Below are positions 1 through 8,081 of a stretch of DNA of 64,000 bases, in pieces (the first letter of the stretch is position 1; each line of letters opens with the position of its first letter). The position numbers were made by a program, and so were the translations under genes. The stretch is taken from the NCBI GenBank assembly GCA_905194675.1, contig CAJJTG010000006.1, positions 1-64,000 of the forward strand, written 5' to 3'. Source of the stretch: an uncultured Collinsella sp. Lineage in GTDB: Bacteria; Actinomycetota; Coriobacteriia; Coriobacteriales; Coriobacteriaceae. Under the pieces are notes generated by a model. It was given only the letters and a program-made list of their open reading frames with translations. It made no database searches and had not been told where the DNA came from.

Positions 1-57
1 AGCAAGTATTGTCTATTTTTAATAGTTATCTATTATTTAACGGGAGGAAATAATTCT

Positions 58-171
58 ATGAGTCGCTTTTGTAAATTTGGAAAGTTACACGTTACTAAAG
101 GGAATGTAGATAAATTATTAGGTATACTACTGACAGCTTCCAAGGAGCTAAAGCGCTCGGGACCCCATTAA
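58..171 (+). CDS. Short ORF, possible remnant of an ABM-type monooxygenase
   Basis: This 37-residue ORF starts at an ATG with a good ribosome site (GGGAGG, 11 nt upstream) and is followed by a hairpin terminator. The peptide (FGKLHVTKGNVDKLL) vaguely resembles the first strand and helix of antibiotic-biosynthesis-monooxygenase domains, which are about 95 residues long. It could therefore be a truncated relic. The sequence here is AT-rich compared with the rest of the window. Function is unknown and the family resemblance is weak. Confidence 0.3.
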   Translation: MSRFCKFGKLHVTKGNVDKLLGILLTASKELKRSGPH

Positions 172-179
172 GTATTTTT

Positions 180-220
180 AAAAGCATGGTCGCAAGTTTC
201 ACTAGCAGCCATGCTTTTAT
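180..220 (+). terminator. Intrinsic terminator after the short ORF
   Basis: A 10-bp perfect stem (AAAAGCATGG at 180-189 and CCATGCTTTT at 209-218) ends in T residues, nine bases after the stop codon of the short ORF. Confidence 0.6.
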
Positions 221-347
221 TGAATCATTGTAGGACATTTTAAAGATAATTGCCCACTTTAAAATTAAACATGTGCTTAGAATCGTTCTAGGCAACACCA
301 ATAACAATCACTAATCACAAGTGATTTAAGATAAATCTTAAGAATTT

Positions 348-386
348 TGTTGGCCGAATCGCTAGACAAGAGTGGTTCGGCCATTT
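348..386. terminator. Hairpin terminator 3' of the first RAYT gene
   Basis: GGCCGAA at 352-358 pairs with TTCGGCC at 376-382. The T run lies on the plus-strand side, so it would stop plus-strand transcription best. It also sits right at the 3' end of the minus-strand transposase. Between 220 and 348 I see only short AT-rich palindromes. Confidence 0.45.
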
Positions 387-387
387 T

Positions 388-1188
388 CTATTCCGAGCCC
401 TCAGCCTGAGCATTCACCCGCGCATAAGCGCGCACGATACGAGAGACGGTACTCTTGCTGATTCCCGTATACCGTTCGATCTCGCGCACCGTGTAGCCGC
501 CATCGTGCAGGGCGAAAATGATTCCGTCTCGCCGCGAGGGTGCTACGGTCTTGAGTTCGTTGAGCGGCACACCCAGGCGCTTCGCCATCTTGTCGGCAAA
601 CGCACGCCGCTCCCACTCCGTCTCATCCATATCGTGAATCACCGGATCGGAACCATCGGGCATCGACAGAGAATAATCCAGAAACCCCTTGGCAGACTCA
701 AAGAGCTCGAGAACACAAGAAGGGTCCGAAAATCCCCTCGTCATATCGTTGTCATACGCTCGAAGATACTCGGCAAAGCTGCTCCAGGGATAACGCTCGA
801 TCAGGGCGATACCCGCCTCCTGCGGATTAGCGTGAACATAGCGAATGGCAGCCATCAGATAACGGTCGGTATCGAGCGAGCGCCGGTCAAAACGGTTCTG
901 GAACAGATGGCCCGTGCGCCCCGTGCGTTTATTGAACCGCCGCGCGTACGTCAAAAGCAGCCGGTGCATCGCCGCGCTCATCGCGTCCTCGTAATCTGCA
1001 AGCACCAGATGCACGTGATTGCCCATAAGGCACCAGGCGATAACCGTGACGCCTGCCTCCCGGCAGCAGTCGCGCATCAGCTCCAAAAACTCCCACCGGT
1101 CTTCATCGCCCTCAAAGATGAGCTGCTTGCCCACACCGCGGGCACAGACATGGTAAAAGCCGGTAACCGTTCTCCAAACGCGCTGCAT
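388..1188 (-). CDS. REP-associated tyrosine transposase (RAYT), Y1_Tnp family
   Basis: This 266-residue protein belongs to the HUH single-strand nuclease family that processes REP palindromes. Visible hallmarks are the HxH metal motif in GNHVHLVL (His58, His60) and the catalytic-tyrosine helix RYVHANP (Tyr117), followed by WSS. The C-terminal 35 residues form a helix-turn-helix (YTVREIERYTGISKSTVSRI). The frame is open to 1401, but the ATG at 1188 is preceded by AAGGGAG and fits the family start, so I chose it. No conserved palindrome directly flanks this copy, unlike the second RAYT at 17363. It is probably domesticated, but all key residues are present. Confidence 0.88.
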   Translation of the reverse strand: MQRVWRTVTGFYHVCARGVGKQLIFEGDEDRWEFLELMRDCCREAGVTVIAWCLMGNHVHLVLADYEDAMSAAMHRLLLTYARRFNKRTGRTGHLFQNRFDRRSLDTDRYLMAAIRYVHANPQEAGIALIERYPWSSFAEYLRAYDNDMTRGFSDPSCVLELFESAKGFLDYSLSMPDGSDPVIHDMDETEWERRAFADKMAKRLGVPLNELKTVAPSRRDGIIFALHDGGYTVREIERYTGISKSTVSRIVRAYARVNAQAEGSE

Positions 1189-1591
1189 GGCGCTCCCTTC
1201 GCCGGGATCTGATTGCCATCCAATACAGCACGATTGAAGCGTGCCATCAAAACATTCACGCAAAACAATACACTCGCGCGGCCAAAGGCAGTAAACGGGC
1301 GGCGAACGGCACCGTTGCAACAGGTCAGACCCCGCAACGCATACAAGAGCTGACCAAAAGCTTGCCCAAGACGAACCCCCTCTACGGAAGTTCGCGACCA
1401 CAGAACATATAGTTAAACCGTTTCAATTAAAACTTCCGGACTTCTCGCTACGAAAACTGAGCCGTTCGCCGAATATTCCGTGCATTTCGCGGTATTATAG
1501 GGGCTGCATGTCATGTCCCTTTCGAAGGGTCGCCCGGCAATCGCCAGCCACGACCCCCAGACGGGACGCCAACACGATAGAGAGGAGAGGC
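1189..1591. other. 403-bp intergenic region with a probable promoter for the Fe-S operon
   Basis: This divergent gap separates the RAYT (minus) from the NifU-like gene (plus). The best signal is a -10-like GGTATTAT at 1491-1498, about 90 bp before the ATG. I could not find a convincing -35 box. No gene or clear repeat is seen in the rest. Confidence 0.3.
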
Positions 1592-2326
1592 ATGCAGTAC
1601 TCACAGGAAGTGGAGAACATGTGCCCCGTTGCCAAGGGTGCATACCACGGCCCCGCACCCATCCCCGAGGAGGGCAAGTGGGTCCAGGCTAAGGAGATTA
1701 CCGACATCTCCGGTCTTACGCACGGTGTGGGTTGGTGCGCACCCCAGCAGGGCGCCTGCAAGCTCACGCTGAACGTCAAGGACGGCATCATCGAGGAGGC
1801 CCTCGTTGAGACCATCGGCTGCTCGGGCATGACCCACTCTGCCGCCATGGCTTCCGAGATTCTTCCCGGTAAGACCATCCTCGAGGCCCTCAACACCGAC
1901 CTCGTCTGCGACGCCATCAACGTTGCTATGCGCGAGATCTTCCTGCAGATCGTTTACGGCCGCAGCCAGACCGCGTTCTCCGAGGGCGGCCTGCCCGTGG
2001 GCGCCTCCCTCGACGACCTCGGCAAGGGCCTTCGCTCTCAGGTCGGCACCATGTTCGGCACCAAGGCCAAGGGCGCTCGTTACCTCGAGCTCGCTCAGGG
2101 CTACGTCACCCGCATGGCTCTCAACGACAAGAACGAGATCATCGCATTTGAGTTCCTGAACCTCGGCAAGTTCACCGACGCCGTCAAGGCCGGCAAGACC
2201 CCCGAGGAGGCCATCGCTGGCGCTATGGGCCACTATGGTCAGTGGGAGAACGCTGCCAAGTACATCGACCCGCGCACCGACGAGGAGACTCACTCCGTCG
2301 CCAGCGTGTTCCCGGTTCACGAGTAG
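1592..2326 (+). CDS. NifU/IscU-like iron-sulfur cluster assembly scaffold protein
   Basis: The protein has 244 residues. The N-terminal two thirds resemble the NifU/IscU scaffold fold on which Fe-S clusters are built. Candidate cluster ligands are the Cys in GWCAPQQGAC, in TIGCSGMTHS and in DLVCDA. The ATG at 1592 has GAGGAGAGG just upstream, and the longer frame from 1508 lacks such a site. It is followed after 18 bp by the GGGtGRT gene, with which it forms an apparent two-gene operon. This pairing recurs in anaerobes, but the client of the scaffold is unknown. Codon use is strongly biased towards C-ending codons, suggesting high expression. Confidence 0.8.
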   Translation: MQYSQEVENMCPVAKGAYHGPAPIPEEGKWVQAKEITDISGLTHGVGWCAPQQGACKLTLNVKDGIIEEALVETIGCSGMTHSAAMASEILPGKTILEALNTDLVCDAINVAMREIFLQIVYGRSQTAFSEGGLPVGASLDDLGKGLRSQVGTMFGTKAKGARYLELAQGYVTRMALNDKNEIIAFEFLNLGKFTDAVKAGKTPEEAIAGAMGHYGQWENAAKYIDPRTDEETHSVASVFPVHE

Positions 2327-2344
2327 AAAGGGAGGGAAAAAACT

Positions 2345-3349
2345 ATGACTGTTACGTTCGAAGGTTACGAGCGCCGCGCTGACAAGATCAACAAGTGCCT
2401 CGCCGACAACGGCATCGCCTCCCTCGAGGAAGCTCTGCAGATCTGCACCGACAAGGGCTTCAACCCGCGTGAGATCGTCAACAACACCCAGTCCATCGCC
2501 TTCCAGAACGCCGAGTGGGCCTACACCCTCGGTTGCGCTCTCGCTGTCAAGCGTGGCGCCAAGTCCGCTTCTGAGGCTGCCGCCATCATCGGCGAGGGCA
2601 TCCAGGCCTTCACCGTTCCCGGCTCCGTCGCCGAGGACCGCAAGGTCGGTCTGGGCCACGGCAACCTGGGCGCTATGCTGCTCTCCGACGACACCGAGTG
2701 CTTCGCCTTCCTGGCCGGCCACGAGTCCTTCGCTGCCGCTGAGGGCGCTATCGGCCTGGCTCTGAACGCCAACAAGGCTCGCAAGAAGCCGCTGCGCGTT
2801 ATCCTCAACGGTCTGGGCAAGGACGCTGCTCAGATCATCGCCCGCATCAACGGCTTCACCTACGTGAAGACCCAGTTCGACTACTTCACGAGCGAGCTCA
2901 AGGTCGTCGAGACCATCCCCTACTCTGATGGTCCCCGCGCCGCCGTCAACTGCTACGGCGCCGACGACGTCCGCGAGGGCGTTGCCATCATGTGGCACGA
3001 GAACGTCGACATCTCGATCACCGGTAATTCCACCAACCCCACGCGCTTCCAGCACCCCGTCGCTGGCACCTACAAGAAGGAGCGCCTCGAGGCTGGTAAG
3101 AAGTACTTCTCCGTCGCTTCTGGTGGCGGCACTGGCCGTACCCTGCACCCGGACAACATGGGCGCCGGCCCTGCCTCTTACGGCATGACCGACACCATGG
3201 GCCGTATGCACTCCGACGCCCAGTTCGCCGGTTCTTCCTCCGTGCCTGCGCACGTCGACATGATGGGTCTCATCGGCATGGGCAACAACCCCATGGTCGG
3301 TGCCACCGTCGCCTGCGCTGTCGCCGTCGAGGAAGCCCTCAAGGCCTAA
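2345..3349 (+). CDS. GGGtGRT family protein
   Basis: This 334-residue protein matches the family named after its signature, seen here as SGGGTGRTLHP near residues 259-269. It is followed by a Gly/Met-rich segment (MGAGPASYGMTDTMGRMHSD). No signal peptide or membrane segment is visible, so it should be cytosolic. The ribosome site GGGAGG precedes the ATG, 18 bp after the scaffold gene, and a strong terminator follows. The function of the family is not established. Linkage to a NifU-like scaffold suggests an Fe-S-dependent role. Very biased codon use, like its neighbour, implies an abundant protein. Confidence 0.88.
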   Translation: MTVTFEGYERRADKINKCLADNGIASLEEALQICTDKGFNPREIVNNTQSIAFQNAEWAYTLGCALAVKRGAKSASEAAAIIGEGIQAFTVPGSVAEDRKVGLGHGNLGAMLLSDDTECFAFLAGHESFAAAEGAIGLALNANKARKKPLRVILNGLGKDAAQIIARINGFTYVKTQFDYFTSELKVVETIPYSDGPRAAVNCYGADDVREGVAIMWHENVDISITGNSTNPTRFQHPVAGTYKKERLEAGKKYFSVASGGGTGRTLHPDNMGAGPASYGMTDTMGRMHSDAQFAGSSSVPAHVDMMGLIGMGNNPMVGATVACAVAVEEALKA

Positions 3350-3384
3350 TCGTGCCCGCGCGATGCTCATATAGTTGAGCTTCG

Positions 3385-3418
3385 GAGCCGCTACCTTTCG
3401 AGGTAGCGGCTCTTTTTG
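3385..3418 (+). terminator. Terminator of the NifU-like/GGGtGRT operon
   Basis: A 12-bp perfect stem (GAGCCGCTACCT) with a TTCG tetraloop is followed by TTTTTG. It lies about 35 bp after the GGGtGRT stop codon. Confidence 0.9.
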
Positions 3419-3605
3419 TTTACACCGACGCAGGATAGCTAATGCCGATATGTCAGTTGCGGCGAAATACGAGATGTGATGAGATGGAGCGTCAGAGCGT
3501 CCATGACGCCCACCTGCCATATTTGCCCTTTACCGATTTGCCGAGTCTTTGCGACCCCATTGCCGATCACCCGTGCGACAATGCGCCGGACGAGAAAGGA
3601 ATCCG

Positions 3606-5165
3606 ATGGAATCGACTGATGTACTGGTAATTGGATCTGGCATTGCGGGCCTTTGCGCCGCCATCGAAGCGGCACGCACGGGTGCAACCGTCACTGTGGC
3701 AAGCGCCGGCAAGACTATGAGTGGATCGAGCTTCTTCCCCGGAACCTGGGGCCTCGGCCTTATTGGCCCCGTCGACGAAGACGATGAGCAGGACCTCATC
3801 GACACCATTCAGACCGTTGGTGGCGGCGTCGCCGACCCTACGCTCGTCCAGACGTTTGTCCACGGCATTCCTCAGGCAATCCAATGGCTCGAGCAGGATC
3901 TGGGTGTTGAACTCCAGCGTCCGCAAAGCGCTGAGAGCGCTCAGCAAAAGCAGTTTATCCCCTGCTTTGACCACAAGACGCGCATGTGGCGCGGCCTCAC
4001 CCGCAAGCCCCTTGAGGACGCTCTGACGACCCGGATCGAGTCGCTCGGCATTCGCCTGCTCCCCCGCCATGAGCTTATCGACCTTGTTGAGGACACGAAC
4101 GGCAGAATCACCGGAACCGTGCTCTACAACCTCACCGAAGATCGAATCGTGCCCTTTGCTGCCAAAGCCACGATCATCGCAGCCGGTGGCACGGGTGGCC
4201 TGTTCGAGCGAAGCCTCACTTCCACCGACGTGCTCAGCTCATCACAGGCCATCGCACTGGCGCACGGCGCATCGCTTACTAATATAGAGTTCATGCAGAT
4301 GATGCCCGGCTTCATCGAGCCCAAGCGCAACCTGGTCTTCAACGAGAAAACCTGGCGCTACGTACATGTAGACCAGCCGGTAGATATTGCCGACGACAAG
4401 CTGGACGACCTGCTCGAGCAGCGCTCTGGATATGGTCCCTTCACGTCACGCTTGGCCTCCCGCGCTATCGATCTCGCCATCGATCAGGCAGGTGCCGAAG
4501 GCCTGGCACTCCACTACGACCTCCCCCGCGAGGATGTCCCAGAGTTTGTGCAGACCTTTGCCACCTGGCTGCAAGACGAGCACGGCATCGCCCCGACTGA
4601 CGAGATGCGCGTTGCGATGTATGCCCACGCCGCCAACGGCGGTATCAAAATCGACAAGACCGCGTATACGGGCGTTGAGGGCCTCTACGCTTGTGGCGAG
4701 GCGACAAGCGGTATGCACGGCGCCGACCGCATCGGCGGCCTGTCAAGCGCCAACGGCATCGTGTTTGGGCGCATCGCGGGCGCATCGGCAGCCCTTGCAG
4801 CGCAGAAAGAGCCTAAGGCGGCCCTGAAGGCGGATATCACCCTCCCCCAGTACGGCATTGCCACAACAGACGCCGAACACCTGACACGCGGCCTTAAGCA
4901 CACGATGAGCACCTATTGCATGATCAACCGCACCGAGACGGGCCTATCCGAGGCACTACACGAGCTTGAGGGCTTGAAGACGGAGGCAACGACCTTGAGC
5001 ACACAGAAAGCCCAGGACAGCGAGATCGCAGCCCTCGCCCGCCTGCAATCGCAGATTCAACTAGCACAGGAAATGGTCAAAGCCATGCGTAAGCGAACCG
5101 AAAGTCTCGGATCGCACTATCGAGCGGATTATACTGGGCACCTATCTAAAGCAGAACACAACTAA
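3606..5165 (+). CDS. FAD-dependent oxidoreductase, fumarate reductase/L-aspartate oxidase type
   Basis: The protein has 519 residues. The dinucleotide site VIGSGIAGLCAAIEA is at the N-terminus, and the second FAD contact lies in YACGEATSGMHGADRIGG followed by LSSANGIVFG, as in NadB, SdhA and FrdA. The C-terminal helical part ends in RTESLGSHYRADY, the usual end of this superfamily. No nadA, nadC or Fe-S subunit lies nearby, so it may act alone as a soluble flavoprotein; the substrate cannot be named. The usual active-site region reads MYAHAANGG. The start at 3606 follows AAAGGA, while the frame extends uselessly to 3549. Single-gene transcription unit. Confidence 0.75.
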   Translation: MESTDVLVIGSGIAGLCAAIEAARTGATVTVASAGKTMSGSSFFPGTWGLGLIGPVDEDDEQDLIDTIQTVGGGVADPTLVQTFVHGIPQAIQWLEQDLGVELQRPQSAESAQQKQFIPCFDHKTRMWRGLTRKPLEDALTTRIESLGIRLLPRHELIDLVEDTNGRITGTVLYNLTEDRIVPFAAKATIIAAGGTGGLFERSLTSTDVLSSSQAIALAHGASLTNIEFMQMMPGFIEPKRNLVFNEKTWRYVHVDQPVDIADDKLDDLLEQRSGYGPFTSRLASRAIDLAIDQAGAEGLALHYDLPREDVPEFVQTFATWLQDEHGIAPTDEMRVAMYAHAANGGIKIDKTAYTGVEGLYACGEATSGMHGADRIGGLSSANGIVFGRIAGASAALAAQKEPKAALKADITLPQYGIATTDAEHLTRGLKHTMSTYCMINRTETGLSEALHELEGLKTEATTLSTQKAQDSEIAALARLQSQIQLAQEMVKAMRKRTESLGSHYRADYTGHLSKAEHN

Positions 5166-5174
5166 TCGATATCT

Positions 5175-5215
5175 ATGGGCCCCTTGAGCTCGAAGTGGCT
5201 CGGGGCCCATTCGTG
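5175..5215 (+). terminator. Hairpin terminator after the FAD oxidoreductase
   Basis: ATGGGCCCC at 5175-5183 pairs with GGGGCCCAT at 5202-5210, with a second inner pairing GAGC/GCTC. The U tract is weak. Confidence 0.55.
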
Positions 5216-5293
5216 TCCGCACGGCAGCGTATCCTTATTCTAAATACAGAGCTGGCAAAGCCCGCATAAACAATAGACCAGCGAGGAGGAAAT

Positions 5294-6154
5294 ATGGACA
5301 GTAGAGATATCGAGAAGTGGCGTGTCGAACTTGATAGCTACGCCAATGTGGAAGACGGCGTTGAGTATTGGCTCGCACGCGATTTAATGGAACCCCTAGG
5401 ATACGTCCAATGGCGCAATTTTGAGACTGCAATTAAGAGGGCAATGGCATCGTGTGAAGTCAACGAAATGCCTGTTGTTTCCTATTTTGTTGAAACCAGC
5501 AAAATAGTACCTACAGGAATAGGACAAAAAGCAGTCAAAGACTATAAGTTAACGCGCTACGCATGCTATTTAATCGCCCAAAACGGAGACCCAAACAAGC
5601 CAGAGATCGCGCTCGCGCAGGCGTACTTCGCCGTGCAGACCCGCCGCCAAGAGCTCATAGAGCAGCGCTTTGCAGAGATTCAGCGCTTGCAGGCGCGCCA
5701 CTCGCTATCCGATTCAGAGAAACAGCTCTCGGGTATTGCGTTCAAACGCGGCGTGGGCTCCAAAGGATTCGCGATCATCAAGTCGAAGGGCGATGAAGCG
5801 TTATTCGGCGGTAGAAGCACGGCGGAAATGAAGCAGCAGCTCGGCGTACCTAAGAGCGCGGCATTGGCGGACAGGTTAGCCGATGTCCTCATCAAAGCAA
5901 AGGACCTTACGAACTCGATGACGACCTTCAACGCCGAGGAACACGACCTGTACGGCCTGGACCAGATCAAACAAGAGCACGTCGAGAACAACACGAGCGT
6001 GCGTGGCAGCCTCATCGACCGCGGAATTGTCCCCGAGAACCTACCACCTGCCGAGGATACAAAAAAGCTCGAGCGTCGCGTGAAGGCAGACGAGAAGAAA
6101 CTCAAGGAGGGTACTGACGGTTTTACCGATCCCCAGGGTAGACTCGATCTGTGA
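5294..6154 (+). CDS. dinD: DNA damage-inducible protein D (DinD family)
   Basis: The 286-residue protein has a BRO-N-like N-terminal domain (YWLARDLMEPLGYVQWRNF) and the DinD-typical TGIGQKAVKDYKLTRYACYLIAQNGDP. It ends with a basic, helical C-terminus. In Escherichia coli DinD is SOS-induced and inhibits RecA filament formation. The ATG follows GAGGAGGAA. I could not find an actinobacterial LexA box in the 80 bp upstream, so SOS control is not shown. The gene is flanked downstream by a rearranged tRNA locus, which suggests it arrived with a small mobile element. Such genes are common cargo near tRNA attachment sites. Confidence 0.85.
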   Translation: MDSRDIEKWRVELDSYANVEDGVEYWLARDLMEPLGYVQWRNFETAIKRAMASCEVNEMPVVSYFVETSKIVPTGIGQKAVKDYKLTRYACYLIAQNGDPNKPEIALAQAYFAVQTRRQELIEQRFAEIQRLQARHSLSDSEKQLSGIAFKRGVGSKGFAIIKSKGDEALFGGRSTAEMKQQLGVPKSAALADRLADVLIKAKDLTNSMTTFNAEEHDLYGLDQIKQEHVENNTSVRGSLIDRGIVPENLPPAEDTKKLERRVKADEKKLKEGTDGFTDPQGRLDL

Positions 6155-6159
6155 AAGCG

Positions 6160-6205
6160 GCTCCGCGCCCTTTCGGGTTCGACCCCATGCGAGGTCAACA
6201 AAAAA
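6160..6205. repeat. Direct repeat, copy 1 (46 bp) of the tRNA terminator region
   Basis: This segment is almost identical to 6339-6384. Each copy is followed by its own hairpin and then by a copy of the 3' end of tRNA-Lys. Confidence 0.85.
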
Positions 6206-6232
6206 AGACGGCCAACTCTCGTTGACCGTCTA
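6199..6232 (-). terminator. Terminator of a lost tRNA gene
   Basis: GACGGCCAAC and GTTGACCGTC form a 10-bp stem with one wobble. The A run at 6199-6206 becomes the U tract on the minus strand. The tRNA it once served survives only as about 18 bp at 6241-6258. Confidence 0.6.
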
Positions 6233-6238
6233 AACTTG

Positions 6239-6258
6239 CTTTGGTGGGCCGTCAGGGG
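6239..6258 (-). pseudogene. Remnant of a tRNA-Lys 3' end
   Basis: About 18 bp match the 3' acceptor, CCA and T-arm start of the intact tRNA-Lys at 6419. The match then stops abruptly at a 60-bp palindrome-rich stretch. It could be one half of an old attachment site or the stub left by a deletion in a tRNA array. Confidence 0.6.
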
Positions 6259-6317
6259 GTCAGCCTGCTTCGCAGGCGGCCGCTGCGGCGCCAAGGCGCC
6301 TTGCGCGCTGCGCTGAC
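6259..6317. repeat. 59-bp multi-hairpin element inside the tRNA remnant
   Basis: The outer arms GTCAG and CTGAC (6259-6263 and 6313-6317) enclose GCCTGC-TTC-GCAGGC and GGCGCC-AA-GGCGCC hairpins. A further AAACGC-TTAC-GCGTTT hairpin lies just beyond. The origin is unknown. Confidence 0.5.
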
Positions 6318-6338
6318 AAACGCTTACGCGTTTCCTCA

Positions 6339-6384
6339 GCTCCGCGCCCTTTCGGGTTCGACCCCATGCGAGGTCAACAAAAAA
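6339..6384. repeat. Direct repeat, copy 2 (46 bp) of the tRNA terminator region
   Basis: This is the second copy of the segment at 6160-6205, 179 bp away. It precedes the terminator of the intact tRNA-Lys. Confidence 0.85.
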
Positions 6385-6411
6385 GCGACCAGCCGAAGCC
6401 AGTCGCTTTAA
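6378..6411 (-). terminator. Terminator of tRNA-His/tRNA-Lys
   Basis: AAAGCGAC and GTCGCTTT flank a short loop, and the A run at 6378-6384 gives the U tract on the minus strand. It lies just 3' of tRNA-Lys. Confidence 0.7.
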
Positions 6412-6418
6412 TAATCTT

Positions 6419-6494
6419 TGGTGGGCCGTCAGGGGTTCGAACCCTGGACCTTGGGATTAAGAGTCCCCTGCTCTACCAACTGAGCTAACGACCC
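6419..6494 (-). tRNA. tRNA-Lys (anticodon CTT)
   Basis: The full cloverleaf can be drawn. The acceptor GGGTCGT pairs with ACGGCCC, the D stem is GCTC/GAGC, the anticodon loop is CTCTTAA, the T arm reads GGTTCGAACC, and CCA is encoded. Anticodon CTT reads AAG. The first pair of the anticodon stem is mismatched. It lies 22 bp downstream of tRNA-His and is probably co-transcribed with it. Confidence 0.93.
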
Positions 6495-6516
6495 GATATC
6501 AACACGAAGCAAGAAC

Positions 6517-6594
6517 TGGGGTGGGTAAAGGGACTCGAACCCTCGACCTACGGGACCACAACCCGTCGCTCTAGCCAACTGAGCTACACCCACC
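6517..6594 (-). tRNA. tRNA-His (anticodon GTG)
   Basis: The acceptor GTGGGTG pairs with TACCCAC, and the anticodon loop is TTGTGGT. The extra 5' G at position -1 faces C73, the identity element of bacterial tRNA-His. CCA is encoded. Confidence 0.95.
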
Positions 6595-6758
6595 GTGTCC
6601 TGTGCGCTTCGCGCTCGACTATTATTGCAAGGAACGCCACGCGATGCAAGCCCCAATTTTCAAGTATTTTGAAAAGAGTTTTTCGAGACCATTTCGAGCA
6701 AATCCCACCGGTTTCATAGGAGTAAACTTGCCCCACCCCGATGTTCGAAAGGACAAGC

Positions 6759-7940
6759 ATGAAAGAACTCTCCAACCGCACGGCAAGATTTACCGATTCG
6801 GTCATCCGCCGCATGACACGCATCTCCAATAAGTACGGCGCCGTCAACCTATCGCAGGGCTTCCCCGACTTCGATCCCCCGGCGCAGCTGCTCGATAGCC
6901 TCAGCGCCATCGCCGCCGATCCCAAGCCGCTCTATCACCAGTACTCCATAACCTGGGGCTCCCAGGCCATGCGCGAGGCACTCGCCGCCAAACAGGAGCA
7001 CTTTATGGGCATGCCGGTCGACCCCAACCAGAATATCGTGGTCACCTGCGGTTCCACCGAGGCCATGATGGCCGCCATGATGACGGTCACGAACCCCGGC
7101 GACAAGGTCGTCATCTTCTCGCCGTTCTACGAGAACTACGGCGCCGACACGATCCTTTCGGGTGCCGAGCCCATCTACGTGCCGCTCAACCCGCCCACAT
7201 TCGACTTTGACCGCGAGACACTCGAGGCGGCCTTCCGCGACAACGACCCCAAGGCCATCGTCCTGTGCAACCCTTCCAACCCCTGCGGCAAGGTCTTTAC
7301 GCGCGAGGAGCTCACCTTTATCGCCGACCTCTGCAAAAAGTACGACGCCTATTGCATCACCGACGAGGTATACGAGCACATCGTCTACGCACCCCATGAG
7401 CACGTCTACATGGCCACGCTGCCTGGCATGTTCGAGCGCACCATCAGCTGCAGCTCGCTGTCCAAGACCTACTCCATCACCGGCTGGCGTCTGGGCTACA
7501 CTATCGCCCCTGCCGAAATCACCGAGCGCATCAAAAAGGTCCACGACTTTCTCACCGTGGGCGCCGCCGCCCCCCTGCAGGAAGCCGTCGTCACCGCACT
7601 CAATTTCGACGACAGCTATTACGATGAGGTCCTCGACCTCTATACCGCCAAACGCGACCTGTTCTGCCAGGGACTCGACAGCATCGGTCTTGAGCATAAC
7701 GTTCCGCAGGGCGCCTACTACGTCATAATGGACATCTCTGAGTTTGGCTATGACAGCGACCTCGAGTTCTGTGAAGACCTCGCGTCTAAAGTGGGTGTGG
7801 GCGCCGTGCCCGGCTCGAGCTTCTTCCGCGAGCCCGTCAACCATCTGATTCGTTTCCACTTTGCCAAGCGAGACGAGACGCTTAACGCGGCGCTGGAGAA
7901 CCTCAAGTCGCTACGTGATAAAATCAAGCCGCGCGGGTAA
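6759..7940 (+). CDS. Class I/II pyridoxal-phosphate aminotransferase (aspartate/aromatic type)
   Basis: The protein has 393 residues, the usual length for fold-type I aminotransferases. Visible features are the N-terminal NLSQGFPDFDPP, CGSTEAMMAAMM of the cofactor site, NPSNPCGKVFT with the PLP-contact Asn, and SSLSKTYSITGWRLGY with the Schiff-base lysine. The C-terminal arginine for the substrate carboxylate is in HLIRFHFAK. It resembles the MalY/kynurenine-aminotransferase-like group, but the amino-acid substrate cannot be fixed from sequence. The start at 6759 has AAAGGA upstream. It is transcribed alone and ends at a hairpin. Confidence 0.85.
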   Translation: MKELSNRTARFTDSVIRRMTRISNKYGAVNLSQGFPDFDPPAQLLDSLSAIAADPKPLYHQYSITWGSQAMREALAAKQEHFMGMPVDPNQNIVVTCGSTEAMMAAMMTVTNPGDKVVIFSPFYENYGADTILSGAEPIYVPLNPPTFDFDRETLEAAFRDNDPKAIVLCNPSNPCGKVFTREELTFIADLCKKYDAYCITDEVYEHIVYAPHEHVYMATLPGMFERTISCSSLSKTYSITGWRLGYTIAPAEITERIKKVHDFLTVGAAAPLQEAVVTALNFDDSYYDEVLDLYTAKRDLFCQGLDSIGLEHNVPQGAYYVIMDISEFGYDSDLEFCEDLASKVGVGAVPGSSFFREPVNHLIRFHFAKRDETLNAALENLKSLRDKIKPRG

Positions 7941-7965
7941 GGACGGCCCGGCAACTAAAGCAACC

Positions 7966-8006
7966 AAAGAAGCCCCGCACCGCCCGCCGCGTTGCGAGGC
8001 TTCTTT
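7966..8006 (+). terminator. Terminator after the aminotransferase
   Basis: AAAGAAGCC at 7966-7974 pairs with GGCTTCTTT at 7998-8006, 26 bp after the stop codon. Confidence 0.7.
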
Positions 8007-8081
8007 CTATAGCGCTTTCTTAAATGGTTTAGAGCTCTATACTTTAGTCACGGAGCAACTCGTCCCAGAGAGAGGAATACT

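Noticed and set aside
1601..3520. 639-codon open frame on the minus strand opposite the Fe-S/GGGtGRT genes
   Set aside because: It is a by-product of biased codon use in the plus-strand genes, has no ribosome site and gives a low-complexity protein.
5220..5293. LexA/SOS box upstream of dinD
   Set aside because: I searched for GAAC-N4-GTTC-like patterns and found none, so regulation by LexA is not claimed.
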